Source of the DNA: Streptomyces viridiviolaceus
Lineage (GTDB): Bacteria; Actinomycetota; Actinomycetes; Streptomycetales; Streptomycetaceae
Length of the DNA stretch: 64,000 nt
Direction: 5' to 3'
NCBI RefSeq assembly: GCF_014650995.1
Contig: NZ_BMWA01000017.1
Location: 1 to 64,000 of the forward strand
Part shown: in pieces, positions 26,347 to 34,776 of the stretch
How positions within the stretch are numbered: the stretch's first letter is position 1
Layout of the letters: each line of letters starts with the position of its first letter
Notes under the pieces: generated by a model
What the model was told of the DNA's origin: nothing
Databases searched by the model: none
What the model saw: the letters and a program-made list of their open reading frames with translations, nothing else
Program-made: the position numbers and the translations under genes

Positions 26347-27318
26347 TCAGAGCCGGTCCACCGCCACCGCGTCGAACTCGGTGTCGGGCTGCGGCGGATC
26401 GACGTCGAAGCGGGCGTTGGGCAGATACAGGCGGTCGCCCCACGCCGCGACCGTCGTCGGGATGCGGAAGCGCGGGTCGGTGATGCGGGCGATCACGGTG
26501 CCCTTGGTACCGGCCGCGTCCAGCCGGAACACGTCGATCGCGTTCTGCCATTGCTGGACGGCGTAGAGGGTACGGCCGAGCAGCAGCAGGCCGTCCCCGT
26601 TGGGGAGCCGGGCCGGACCGAGGTCGACGGCGCGGGCGGTCCCGGTGCGCGGGTCGACCCGCATGAGGCCGCCGCCGTTCGCGAAGGCGTTGACGACGAG
26701 CAGCGCGCTGCCGTCGGGGGTGCGCTCGATGCCGTTGGCGGTGAAGTCCGGGCCCTGCTCCCAGTCACCGCTCAGGGGTACGGTCTCCACGGCCCCGGGC
26801 CGGCCGTGCCGGTCGAGGACCAGCTTGTAGAGCACCGGCCTGAAGGAGTCGGTGAACCAGGCCGCGCCCGGGGTGAGGATCACGTCGTTCACGAACGTGC
26901 CCTCGACGTCGTACACCTTCTCGGTCCCGCCCGTTCGGGCGTCGACGGTGCGGATCTCACCGCTGTCCCCGCCGCTGACGAAGAGTCTGCCGCCCCGGTC
27001 GATCCGCAGGCCCACGGCGGGGTGGCCGGCGCCGAGGCCCTCGGCGACGACCGCACCGCGTCCGGTGGCCAGGGCGGCCCGGTAGATGTCGCCGTTCGCG
27101 AGGGAGCCGAAGTACGCGAACGGGGCCTTGCCGATGGTGATGCCCTCGGGCCGGAAGCCGTCGGGGAGGGAGAACCGCCTGGGCCACGCGGCGTGGGCGG
27201 GGTCCTGCCCTGTCGCGCGGGCGGTGCCGCCGAGCAGCGCCGCTCCGGTCAGGGCGGCGGTGCCGGTGAGGAAACCTCGTCGTGCGAGTCGTGCGAAGGA
27301 ACGGTCGGTGGGTGCCAC
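26347..27318 (-). CDS. Tat-exported SMP-30/beta-propeller-like protein
   Basis: The 323-residue protein has a twin-arginine signal (RLARRGFLTGTAALTGAALL) ending near an Ala-rich site. The mature part looks like a six-bladed propeller of the SMP-30/gluconolactonase type, with repeats such as RIDRGGRLFVSGGDSGEI, TANGIERTPDGSALLVVN and LPNGDGLLLLGRTLYAV. It is probably secreted folded, with a bound metal or cofactor. Catalytic activity is uncertain. The GTG at 27318 follows CGGAAGGACGCACC. It lies downstream of mshC on the same strand. Confidence 0.85.
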   Translation of the reverse strand: MAPTDRSFARLARRGFLTGTAALTGAALLGGTARATGQDPAHAAWPRRFSLPDGFRPEGITIGKAPFAYFGSLANGDIYRAALATGRGAVVAEGLGAGHPAVGLRIDRGGRLFVSGGDSGEIRTVDARTGGTEKVYDVEGTFVNDVILTPGAAWFTDSFRPVLYKLVLDRHGRPGAVETVPLSGDWEQGPDFTANGIERTPDGSALLVVNAFANGGGLMRVDPRTGTARAVDLGPARLPNGDGLLLLGRTLYAVQQWQNAIDVFRLDAAGTKGTVIARITDPRFRIPTTVAAWGDRLYLPNARFDVDPPQPDTEFDAVAVDRL

Positions 27319-27447
27319 GGTGCGTCCTTCCGCAAAGGGCCGGCCCTCGGGGCCGGCCGATCGGTCAACAGACGGTGAACACCCCACCACAGGAGCAGGA
27401 GCCTCCGCAGGCGTTGGCAGCGGAAGCCCCCTTACCTCTTTCCGGGC

Positions 27448-28677
27448 CTACAGGGCCACGCCCAGCAGCGCGTCCACGGCGCGGGAGACGACACCGGGCG
27501 CGCCCGTGTCCGTACCGCCGTCGGCTCGCTGGCGCTCCACCCAGCGGTCGACCGCGGCGAGCGCGGCCGGGGAGTCCAGGTCGTTCGCGAGGGCCTCGCG
27601 GATCTCCTCGACGAGCACCTCGGCGGACGGGCCGTCGGGCCGGGACACGGCGGCACGCCAGCGGCCGAGCCGCGCGACGGCGTCCCGCAGCACCTGGTCG
27701 GTCCACTCCCAGTCGGAGCGGTAGTGGTGCGCGAGGAGTGTGAGCCGGATGGCCGCGGGGTCGACGCCGTCACGGCGCAGCCGCGACACGAAGACCAGGT
27801 TGCCCTTGGACTTGGACATCTTCTCGCCGTCGAGGGCGACCATGCCGGCGTGGACGTACGCCTTGGCCATGGGGAACTCGCCGGTGAGCACCTGGGCGTG
27901 CGAGGCGCCCATCTCGTGGTGCGGGAAGACGAGGTCGGAGCCGCCGCCCTGGACGTCGAAGCCCATGCCGAGGTGGTCCAGCGCGATGGCCACGCACTCG
28001 ATGTGCCAGCCGGGCCGTCCCCGGCCGAGCGTGGCGCCGTCCCAGCTGGGCTCGCCCTCGCGGGCCGCCATCCACAGCATCGGGTCGAGCGGGTTCTTCT
28101 TGCCGGGCCGGTCGGGGTCGCCGCCCCGCTCCGCGGACAGCAGCCGCATCGCGGCGGCGTCGAGGTGGGAGACCTGGCCGAAGTGGGGGTCGGACTCGAC
28201 GGAGAAGTAGATGTCCCCTTCGAGCTCGTAGGCGGCGCCGGCGTCGCGCAGCCGCTCCACGAGCGGGACGATCCCGGGTATGGCCTCCACGGCGCCTATG
28301 TAGTGCTGCGGCGGGAGCATCCGCAGCGCCGTCATGTCCTCGCGGAAGAGCGCGGTCTCCTTCTCGGCGAGGGCGGTCCAGTCGACGCCGTCCCGCTCGG
28401 CCCGCTCCAGCAGCGGGTCGTCGACGTCGGTGACGTTCTGGACGTAGTGAACCTGCCGCTTGGTGTCGAGCCACACGCGCTGAACGAGGTCGAACGCGTT
28501 GTAGGTCGCCGCGTGACCCATGTGGGTCGCGTCGTACGGCGTGATGCCGCAGACGTAGATACGGGCGACAGGACCGGGGTCGAGGGTGACCAGACCGCCG
28601 GTCGCGGTGTCGTGGATCCTCAGGTCGCGGCCCTGACCAGGCAGGGCGGGGACCTCGGAAGCGGGCCAGGCATGCAT
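27448..28677 (-). CDS. mshC: Cysteine:glucosaminyl inositol (mycothiol) ligase MshC
   Basis: The 409-residue ATP-dependent ligase joins Cys to GlcN-Ins in mycothiol synthesis. It is related to cysteinyl-tRNA synthetase and keeps the nucleotide motifs: TPYDATHMGHAAT (HIGH-like) near residues 46-58 and MSKSKGN later. The zinc and cysteine-binding residues include the Cys in RIYVCGITPYD, plus HIECVAIALDHLG and FPHHEMG. It lacks the tRNA-binding C-terminal domain of CysS. The ATG at 28677 has only a poor ribosome site. The upstream 730 bp has no gene. Confidence 0.95.
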   Translation of the reverse strand: MHAWPASEVPALPGQGRDLRIHDTATGGLVTLDPGPVARIYVCGITPYDATHMGHAATYNAFDLVQRVWLDTKRQVHYVQNVTDVDDPLLERAERDGVDWTALAEKETALFREDMTALRMLPPQHYIGAVEAIPGIVPLVERLRDAGAAYELEGDIYFSVESDPHFGQVSHLDAAAMRLLSAERGGDPDRPGKKNPLDPMLWMAAREGEPSWDGATLGRGRPGWHIECVAIALDHLGMGFDVQGGGSDLVFPHHEMGASHAQVLTGEFPMAKAYVHAGMVALDGEKMSKSKGNLVFVSRLRRDGVDPAAIRLTLLAHHYRSDWEWTDQVLRDAVARLGRWRAAVSRPDGPSAEVLVEEIREALANDLDSPAALAAVDRWVERQRADGGTDTGAPGVVSRAVDALLGVAL

Positions 28678-29407
28678 GTCATGAGCCTAACCGGACGGCT
28701 GTTGCGCACACGAACCGGACCGAGCCGGTTGGCCGACGAGGCCCTCTTGCGCCGGGACGGCCCGCTGTGCTGCGAGTGGGCGCGGATCGGCCTCCCCAGG
28801 AAGGCGGCGGGTGAACGCCGGCAGCGACGTCCGCGCGGCGGACCGGGCGGGGCAGGCGGGGCGCCCGGACGGCGGGACGCACGGCCACCACGACAGCGAG
28901 GCGGGGCGGCGGGCTGGGCGGGGCGGGCGGGGCGCCCGGCCACCACGACAGCGAGGCGGGCCGGCGGGACGGCGGGACGATGGTCCGGGACGGTGCCCGC
29001 GGCGCGGCGGGGCGTCGGCTCGGCGACCCTCGCAGTAGCGCGTCCCTCCGCACCCGGCAGCGGCAGGGCGGCCACGACACCCGGAGTCCCGGGGCGGGCC
29101 GGAACGCCGGGCCGACAACGCAGGCGCCCCGCGCCTCGACGGCGGACGCCCTCCCCCGGCCACCCGGCAACAAGAACCAGCCGGCACCGCACCCGACACC
29201 CGAGCCCGGAACCGGGCAGAACGCCGGGCCGACAACACCGGCGACCCGCCCCGCGGTGTCGGGTGGCTTCGCGGCCTGTATCGGGGCCGGCCGTGAACGC
29301 CTCCGTCGGCGGGCGGCGGTCACGGCGGCCGGTCGGCTCGGGGCGCCACGGGCCGACCGCCCGCGGGCGGGGCCCTGAGGTCGTCGCTCGGTGTACCGCC
29401 GGCCGGG
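28678..29407. repeat. 730-bp gene-free GC-rich region with direct repeats
   Basis: No credible gene is seen. All long frames here are Arg/Pro-rich and low-complexity, without family resemblance. The 23-mer GGCCACCACGACAGCGAGG with its GCGGG extension is identical at 28883-28905 and 28938-28960. A second repeat, GAACGCCGGGCCGACAAC, occurs at 29102-29119 and 29219-29236. The region also has many GGCGGGGCGG tracts. The mshC promoter probably lies at its left end. Confidence 0.6.
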
Positions 29408-30238
29408 CTACACCGGTGGCCAGGGGATCGCCGGCCACTGCCCGTTCGGCTCCGGGTGCCTGCCCGAGGCCAGCAGCGCGCCGACACGCGCGCGCGTGGC
29501 TTCGAGTTCCGCCGGGGTGATCAGCTCGGCGAGCCGGGTCGCCAGGGTGCCGCCGTCCTTCAGCGCCTCCGCCAGGGCGTCGAGCACCGCCAGGGCCTCA
29601 CCGGTCAGCGGGTCCCCGGCCCAGCCCCACAGCAGCGTGCGGAGCTTGTTCTCGGCGTGGAAGGTCACCCCGTGGTCGATCCCGTACAGCCGTTCCCCCT
29701 CGGCGGGCAGCAGGTGCCCGCCCTTGCGGTCGGCGTTGTTGATCACGGCGTCCAGCACGGCGAGCCGCCGCAGCCGCTCGTCGTCGGCGTGCACGAGCAG
29801 CGCGGTACGCCCCTCGTCGACCTCGGCGAACGCGATCGGCTTCCAGCCGGGGCCGGCCTCCTCGTCCTCCACCAGGGCGAGCAGCTCCCCGTCCGGCACC
29901 GCCTCTATCCACAGCTGGCACATGCCCTCGCCGTACGGCCCGTCCCGCAGCACCGTGGGCGGCACGAGCCCCCAGCCGGTCGCCTCGGAGACCTCGTAGG
30001 CGGCGACCTCGCGCTGGGCGAGCGTGCCGTCGGGGAAGTCCCACAGCGGCCGCTCCCCGGCCACCGGCTTGTAGATGCAGGCCGCCTCGCGTCCTTGGTA
30101 CGTCACCGTGCAGTACAGCGCCGCGTTGGACGCGTCACGGATGCGTCCGCGCACCGTCAGCTCGCCCAGCGCGAGCAACTCGGCGGCCGCCGCGTCCGTG
30201 GTCACGCTCCGCGGCGGTATCCGTTCTGGCGCGGACAT
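29408..30238 (-). CDS. Kinase-fold protein of the SCO1664 type
   Basis: The 276-residue protein belongs to a conserved actinobacterial family resembling the PI3/PI4-kinase fold. Seen motifs are the nucleotide-binding Lys region REAACIYKPVAGERPLWDFP, a catalytic-loop-like AVINNADRKGGHLL, and a metal site YGIDHGVTFH. Such residues suggest ATP binding, but no substrate is known. The ATG at 30238 lies inside the DUF3090 gene, a 37-bp overlap that indicates translational coupling. It lies in the mshC neighbourhood, as in other actinobacteria. Confidence 0.85.
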   Translation of the reverse strand: MSAPERIPPRSVTTDAAAAELLALGELTVRGRIRDASNAALYCTVTYQGREAACIYKPVAGERPLWDFPDGTLAQREVAAYEVSEATGWGLVPPTVLRDGPYGEGMCQLWIEAVPDGELLALVEDEEAGPGWKPIAFAEVDEGRTALLVHADDERLRRLAVLDAVINNADRKGGHLLPAEGERLYGIDHGVTFHAENKLRTLLWGWAGDPLTGEALAVLDALAEALKDGGTLATRLAELITPAELEATRARVGALLASGRHPEPNGQWPAIPWPPV

Positions 30239-30792
30239 ACGTGTCCTTCCGGGTCGAGCGGGAGGCTGCACAGCGGGCACGGCGGCCGCCCGGCGTTGAC
30301 GACGTCGAGGGCGCGCTTGGCGAAGGCCCTGGCCTGCGCGCCGGTGAGGCGGACCCGGAGCATGGGCGGGCCGTTCTCCTCGTCCTGGAGCAACCGCTCC
30401 TCCGCCTCCGCCAGGTCCTCCTCGGATTCGGCGTCGATCTCCACGAGGGCCTGCGCCTCGACGATCATGCGCTGGTCCTCGCCGTCCCAGGCCAGCGCCA
30501 TGGTGCCGACCCGGAACTCCTCCTCCACCGGGGTGTCCAGCGGAGCCGTGTCGGCGTTCTCGGTGGGGGCCACGGCGGGAACGGGGGTGCTGCCGCCGCT
30601 GCGCCGTACGACCTCGTCGAGGAGCTCGTCCATGCGTTCGGCGAGCGCGGCGACCTGGGTCTTCTCCAGGGCCACGCTGGTCACGCGGGAGCCGGCGGAG
30701 GCCTGGAGGAAGAACGTACGGCGCCCGGGCAGTCCGACCGTGCCGGCCACGAAACGTTCCGGTTGGTCGTAGAGGAACACCTGACGGGACAC
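30202..30792 (-). CDS. DUF3090 family protein
   Basis: The predicted 196-residue protein starts MSRQVFLYDQPERFVAGTVG, the usual DUF3090 start. The GTG at 30792 has GGAG seven bases upstream. A C-terminal zinc-ribbon-like tail, CPLCSLPLDPEGHVCPRQNG, carries three Cys and a His. The middle is acidic (about residues 125-150). Function is unknown. Its end overlaps the kinase-fold gene, and the phosphatase gene precedes it by 67 bp on the same strand, so the three form a likely operon. Confidence 0.9.
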   Translation of the reverse strand: MSRQVFLYDQPERFVAGTVGLPGRRTFFLQASAGSRVTSVALEKTQVAALAERMDELLDEVVRRSGGSTPVPAVAPTENADTAPLDTPVEEEFRVGTMALAWDGEDQRMIVEAQALVEIDAESEEDLAEAEERLLQDEENGPPMLRVRLTGAQARAFAKRALDVVNAGRPPCPLCSLPLDPEGHVCPRQNGYRRGA

Positions 30793-30859
30793 GTCCTGTC
30801 TCCATGGGAAGTCGGGGGAAGGCACTGCTGCGACCGCTTCACCCTACTGCGGCCGACGA

Positions 30860-31546
30860 TCACGGTGCGCCCGCACCGCCACCGACCGGGGCGTCGTCGC
30901 CCGGCGGCTCCTCGCGCGGTGCCAGGGAGGCGAAGTCACCGGTGTCGCCGAGGCGGACGAGATACGGCCGCAGACGGGTGTAACGGATCGCCGTGACGGA
31001 GCACGGTTCGACCGATACCCGCTGGAAGAGGTCGAGATGCAGGCCGAGCGCGTCCGCGACGAGGGACTTGATGATGTCACCGTGGGAGCACATGAGGTAG
31101 ACGGCGTCGGCGCCGTGGTCGCGCTCCACGCGCGCGTTCCACTCGCGCACCGCCTCGGCGGCGCGGGTCTGCATCGCCCGCATCGACTCGCCGCCCGGGA
31201 ACGCCGCCGCCGAGGGGTGCGACTGCACCACCTCCATCAGGGGTTCGTCCTTGAGTTCGGCGAGCTTGCGGCCCGACCAGTCGCCGTAGTGGCACTCGCC
31301 GATCCGCTCGTCGGTGTGGGCCCGCAGCCCGGGGCGGGCGTCGAGCAGCGGCCGGATCGTCTCCCGGCAGCGCTGCAGCGGGCTGGTGACGATCTCGGAG
31401 AGCGGCAGCGCGGCGAGCCGCCCGGGCAGGGCGGCGGCCTGCGCGGCGCCGCGCTCGTCGAGGGCGACACCGGGCGTCCAGCCGGCCAGTACCCCCTCGG
31501 TGTTGGCGGTGGAACGTCCGTGCCTAACCAGGATCAGCGTGGGCAT
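30860..31546 (-). CDS. Histidine-phosphatase (phosphoglycerate-mutase-like) of the MSMEG_4193 type
   Basis: The 228-residue protein has the catalytic LILVRHGRSTAN at its start, a second conserved Arg (SPLQRCRETI), the acid residue in GECHYGDWSG, and the second catalytic His in LMCSHGDIIKS. These are complete phosphatase or mutase residues. The family is conserved beside DUF3090 in actinobacteria. The true substrate is unknown. The ATG at 31546 is chosen over an upstream ATG at 31627, which would lie within the divergent corA start. Confidence 0.9.
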   Translation of the reverse strand: MPTLILVRHGRSTANTEGVLAGWTPGVALDERGAAQAAALPGRLAALPLSEIVTSPLQRCRETIRPLLDARPGLRAHTDERIGECHYGDWSGRKLAELKDEPLMEVVQSHPSAAAFPGGESMRAMQTRAAEAVREWNARVERDHGADAVYLMCSHGDIIKSLVADALGLHLDLFQRVSVEPCSVTAIRYTRLRPYLVRLGDTGDFASLAPREEPPGDDAPVGGGAGAP

Positions 31547-31598
31547 GCGGCCCAGAGTAGGCGTAGACACGGCGCCACGGCGCCGGGGTGAGAGGAGA

Positions 31599-32603
31599 AT
31601 GCGTTCGGTGATCGTCGACTGTGCCATCTACCGGGACGGGCACCGCACGGACGGTCCCGAGGACTTCTCCGACGCGCTGGGCGATGCACGGGCCGCGGGC
31701 GGCTTCGTCTGGATCGGTCTGCATGAGCCGACGGAGCACGAGTTCGACCTGGTCAGCCAGGAGTTCGGACTGCACCCGCTGGCCGTGGAGGACGCCCTGA
31801 AGGCGCACCAGCGGCCCAAGCTGGAGGTGTACGAGGACTCGCTCTTCGCCGTCCTCAAGCCGGTGGCGTACGAGCCGGAGAGCGACGCCGTCTCCACCGG
31901 CGAGGTCATGATCTTCCTCGGGGACGCGTTCGTGGTGGTCGTCCGGCACGGCGACGGATCCCCGCTGAAGACCGTGCGCCGGCGTCTGGAGCAGGAACCC
32001 GAGCTGCTCGGCAAGGGCCCCACCTCGGTGCTGTACGCGATAGCCGACGCCATCGTCGACCACTATCTGGACGTGGCGGTCGAGCTGCAGAACGACCTGG
32101 AGGAGCTGGAGGCCGAGGTCTTCTCACCGGACCGCGGCGGCTCGCGGCACACCGCGTCGCGGATCTACAACTTCAAACGGCAGATCCTGGAGTTCCGCCG
32201 GGCGACGGGTCCACTGGCGCCGCCGCTGGCCCGCCTGACCGGGAACGGGGCGTTCGGCCCCGGAGTCCCGTTCGTGAACGACAAGGCACGGCCGTTCTTC
32301 CGGGACGTCAGCGATCACCTCACGCGCGTGAACGAGTCGGTGGAGAACCTGGACCGGCTGGTCTCGGACATCCTGGCGGCGCATCTGGCGCAGATGAGCG
32401 TCCGCCAGAACGACGACATGCGGAAGATCTCCGCATGGGCGGCCATGGCCGCGGTCCCCACGATGATCGCGGGGGTCTACGGCATGAACTTCGACCACAT
32501 GCCGGAGCTGCGCTGGGTGTGGTCCTATCCCTCGGTGATCGCCCTGATGGCCGCCTTGGAGGTACTGCTGTTCCGGCTGTTCAAGCACAGGGGCTGGCTG
32601 TAG
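31599..32603 (+). CDS. CorA-family magnesium/cobalt transporter
   Basis: The 334-residue membrane channel has a large N-terminal cytoplasmic funnel (about 1-270) and two C-terminal transmembrane helices. The signature YGMNFDHMPE lies between the helices and gives the CorA selectivity loop, and basic residues (FKHRGWL) close the protein. The ATG at 31599 follows GAGAGGAGA. It is divergent from the phosphatase gene with only 52 bp between starts. Confidence 0.95.
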   Translation: MRSVIVDCAIYRDGHRTDGPEDFSDALGDARAAGGFVWIGLHEPTEHEFDLVSQEFGLHPLAVEDALKAHQRPKLEVYEDSLFAVLKPVAYEPESDAVSTGEVMIFLGDAFVVVVRHGDGSPLKTVRRRLEQEPELLGKGPTSVLYAIADAIVDHYLDVAVELQNDLEELEAEVFSPDRGGSRHTASRIYNFKRQILEFRRATGPLAPPLARLTGNGAFGPGVPFVNDKARPFFRDVSDHLTRVNESVENLDRLVSDILAAHLAQMSVRQNDDMRKISAWAAMAAVPTMIAGVYGMNFDHMPELRWVWSYPSVIALMAALEVLLFRLFKHRGWL

Positions 32604-32611
32604 CGGTCCCC

Positions 32612-33400
32612 TCAGGCGAACTCGGGGGCCGCGGACGCCGGTCCGCCGAGCGCGTCGCGCCGCTCGGGCATCCTGAGGCCGACCATGCGGCGCCAGCCGC
32701 CCAGCCGCTCGTAGAGGTACACCGCGTGGATGCCCGCCGCGAGTGCCGCGGACTTGGCCCGCGACCAGCCGAGGACGCGCCCCATGTGGGCCATGACGGC
32801 GAGGCTGACGTCCCGGTAGACGCGGATCTCGGCGAGCGCGCACTCGCGCAGCGTCCGCTGGATCAGCCGGCCGTGCCCGGCGCGGGCGAAGCGAAGCAGC
32901 TCCTCGTGGGCGTAGGCGAGGTGGTTGTCCTCGTCGCTCGAGATCATGCGGACGGCCCTGCCGACGTCGGGATGATCCGCGAAGTACTTCCGGAGCATCT
33001 GCATCTGCTCGGCCGCGCGCTGTTCGGTGACCCTGCTGTGCGCGAGGTAGGTGATGATGTCCGGCACCGTCAGCGGCTGCTCCGCCTTGAGCTTCTCGTG
33101 GGCGAGGCCGATGCCGTGCCGCTCCAGGAGCATCGTGTAGTCGGTCTCGGGCGGCACCTCGACGGGTTCCAGGCCGCGCTTCTTCATCAGGGCGTTGAAG
33201 ATCCGCCCGTGCTTGTCCTCGTCCGCCCCGTGCCGGGTGATCTTGGGGGCGAGGGCCAGCTCGCTCCTGGGGACCAGCGCCGCGATGCGCGCGTTCTCCC
33301 ACCCGCCCTGCGACTCGCCGCTGGCCGCGATGGAGCAGAAGAGACGGAATGACTCGTCGTGGTCGAGGATCTCCTGGAACAGACTCTTGGCCGAAAGCAT
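32612..33400 (-). CDS. Ferritin-like di-iron domain protein
   Basis: The 262-residue, mostly helical protein carries repeated Glu/His pairs of the ferritin-like type, such as RHGADEDKHGRIF, AHSRVTEQRAAEQM and ISSDEDNHLAYAHEELL. These could bind two irons in a four-helix bundle. A C-terminal region with GWSRAKSAALAAGIHAVYLYERLGGW is extra. Members are annotated as ferritin-like, and the reaction is unknown. The ATG at 33400 follows GAGAGGTGCACCG. It converges on corA with eight bases between the stops. Confidence 0.85.
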   Translation of the reverse strand: MLSAKSLFQEILDHDESFRLFCSIAASGESQGGWENARIAALVPRSELALAPKITRHGADEDKHGRIFNALMKKRGLEPVEVPPETDYTMLLERHGIGLAHEKLKAEQPLTVPDIITYLAHSRVTEQRAAEQMQMLRKYFADHPDVGRAVRMISSDEDNHLAYAHEELLRFARAGHGRLIQRTLRECALAEIRVYRDVSLAVMAHMGRVLGWSRAKSAALAAGIHAVYLYERLGGWRRMVGLRMPERRDALGGPASAAPEFA

Positions 33401-33559
33401 CGGTGCACCTCTCTGCCGCTGCAGGGTTCCGCAAAGAACGAGTCAAGTGCCGGCGGACGGGCACGGCAACACCTCTGCCGGACAACTCCGCCAAAAGAAG
33501 GACGACGAAGGCCGTGAGAGGGCGTAACCGCGGGGGCGCGACCGCGTTGTTCCCCGTGA

Positions 33560-33600
33560 CGGCCGTGGCGGGGAAGACCCCCGAGCCCCCACCACGGCCG
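33560..33600. terminator. Terminator of the LLM oxidoreductase gene
   Basis: Arms CGGCCGTGG (33560-33568) and CCACGGCCG (33592-33600) pair, with further GGGG/CCCC pairing inside. It is eight bases past the stop at 33608 on the minus strand. Confidence 0.7.
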
Positions 33601-33607
33601 CAGAAAC

Positions 33608-34663
33608 CTAGGCGAGCCCGGAGCGCTCCAGCGCCTCGGTGCCGGCGCGCAGCGCGGCGATCCGCTCGTCCAGGGTGAAGCCCGCGGGAGCGAGGGTCAG
33701 GGTGGTGACCCCGGCCGCGGCGTAGGCCTTCATCCGGTCCGCGATCCGGTCGACGGAGCCCAGCAGCGTGGTCTTGTCGATCAGGTCGTGCGGTACGGCG
33801 GCCGCGGCGCCCTGCTTGTCGCCCGACAGGTACTTGTCCTGGATCTCGGCGGCCTCCCGCTCGTACCCCATGCGCTGGGCGAGCTGGTTGTAGAAGTTCT
33901 GCTTGCGGCTGCCCATGCCGCCGACGTACAGCGCGGTGTAGGGCCGGAAGGTGTCGGCGAGCGCGGCGACGTCCTTGTCGTCGCCGAGGGCGAGCGGCAG
34001 GGTCGGGCAGACGTCGAAGCCGTCGAGGGTCTTGCCGGCCTTCTCCCGCCCGGCGCGCAGGTGCCGGATCGCGGTCTCCTCCAGGTGGTCGGCGGAGGGG
34101 AAGATGAGCAGGGCGCCGTCGGCGATCTCGCCGGTCTGCTCCAGGTTCTTCGGGCCGATCGCGGCGATGTAGAGCGGGATGTGCTCGCGCTGGGGGTGCA
34201 CGGTCAGCTTGATGGGCTTGCCCGGGCCGCCGGGCAGCGGCAGCGTCCAGTGCTCGCCCTCGTACGACAGCCGCTCGCGCGTCATCGCCTTCCGGACGAT
34301 CTCGACGTACTCGCGGGTGCGGGCGAGCGGCTTGTCGAACTTCACTCCGTACCAGCCCTCGGAGACCTGCGGGCCCGAGACTCCGAGGCCGAGGCGGAAG
34401 CGGCCGCCGGAGAGGGAGTCGAGGGTGGCGGCGGTCATCGCGGTCATCGCGGGCTGACGGGCCGGGATTTGGAAGATGGCCGAGCCGACGTCGATGCGCT
34501 CGGTCTGCGCCGCGACCCAGGTGAGCACGGTGGCCGCGTCGGAGCCGTAGGCCTCGGCGGCCCAGCAGACGGCGTAGCCGAGCCGGTCGGCCTCCTGGGC
34601 GACGGCCAGGTTGTCCGCGTCCATTCCGGCACCCCAGTAGCCGAGGTTGATCCCGAGCTGCAT
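33608..34663 (-). CDS. F420-dependent LLM-class oxidoreductase
   Basis: The 351-residue TIM-barrel protein is of the luciferase-like family that uses coenzyme F420. Family marks include MQLGINLGYWGAGMDADN, VGSAIFQIPARQPAMTAMTA, GRFRLGLGVSGPQVSEGWYG and PIYIAAIGPKN-like PLYIAAIGPKNLEQTGEIAD. Actinobacteria use many such enzymes for hydride transfer to varied substrates, and this one cannot be assigned a substrate. The ATG at 34663 is the family start. It is divergent from the aldo/keto reductase gene. Confidence 0.92.
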   Translation of the reverse strand: MQLGINLGYWGAGMDADNLAVAQEADRLGYAVCWAAEAYGSDAATVLTWVAAQTERIDVGSAIFQIPARQPAMTAMTAATLDSLSGGRFRLGLGVSGPQVSEGWYGVKFDKPLARTREYVEIVRKAMTRERLSYEGEHWTLPLPGGPGKPIKLTVHPQREHIPLYIAAIGPKNLEQTGEIADGALLIFPSADHLEETAIRHLRAGREKAGKTLDGFDVCPTLPLALGDDKDVAALADTFRPYTALYVGGMGSRKQNFYNQLAQRMGYEREAAEIQDKYLSGDKQGAAAAVPHDLIDKTTLLGSVDRIADRMKAYAAAGVTTLTLAPAGFTLDERIAALRAGTEALERSGLA

Positions 34664-34776
34664 GGCCGATTCCCCTTACCGATCAGTAACGTCCGTTGTG
34701 CCCAGACCTTAGCGTGCGGGATTCGGTTGTCCACAGGCCCCCACAGCGCAAGCCGTGGCCAGTAATGTCGGCGTTC

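Noticed and set aside
28620..29438. Arg/Pro-rich frames in the gap before mshC
   Set aside because: All are low-complexity, overlap in several frames and resemble no family. High GC alone explains the lack of stops.
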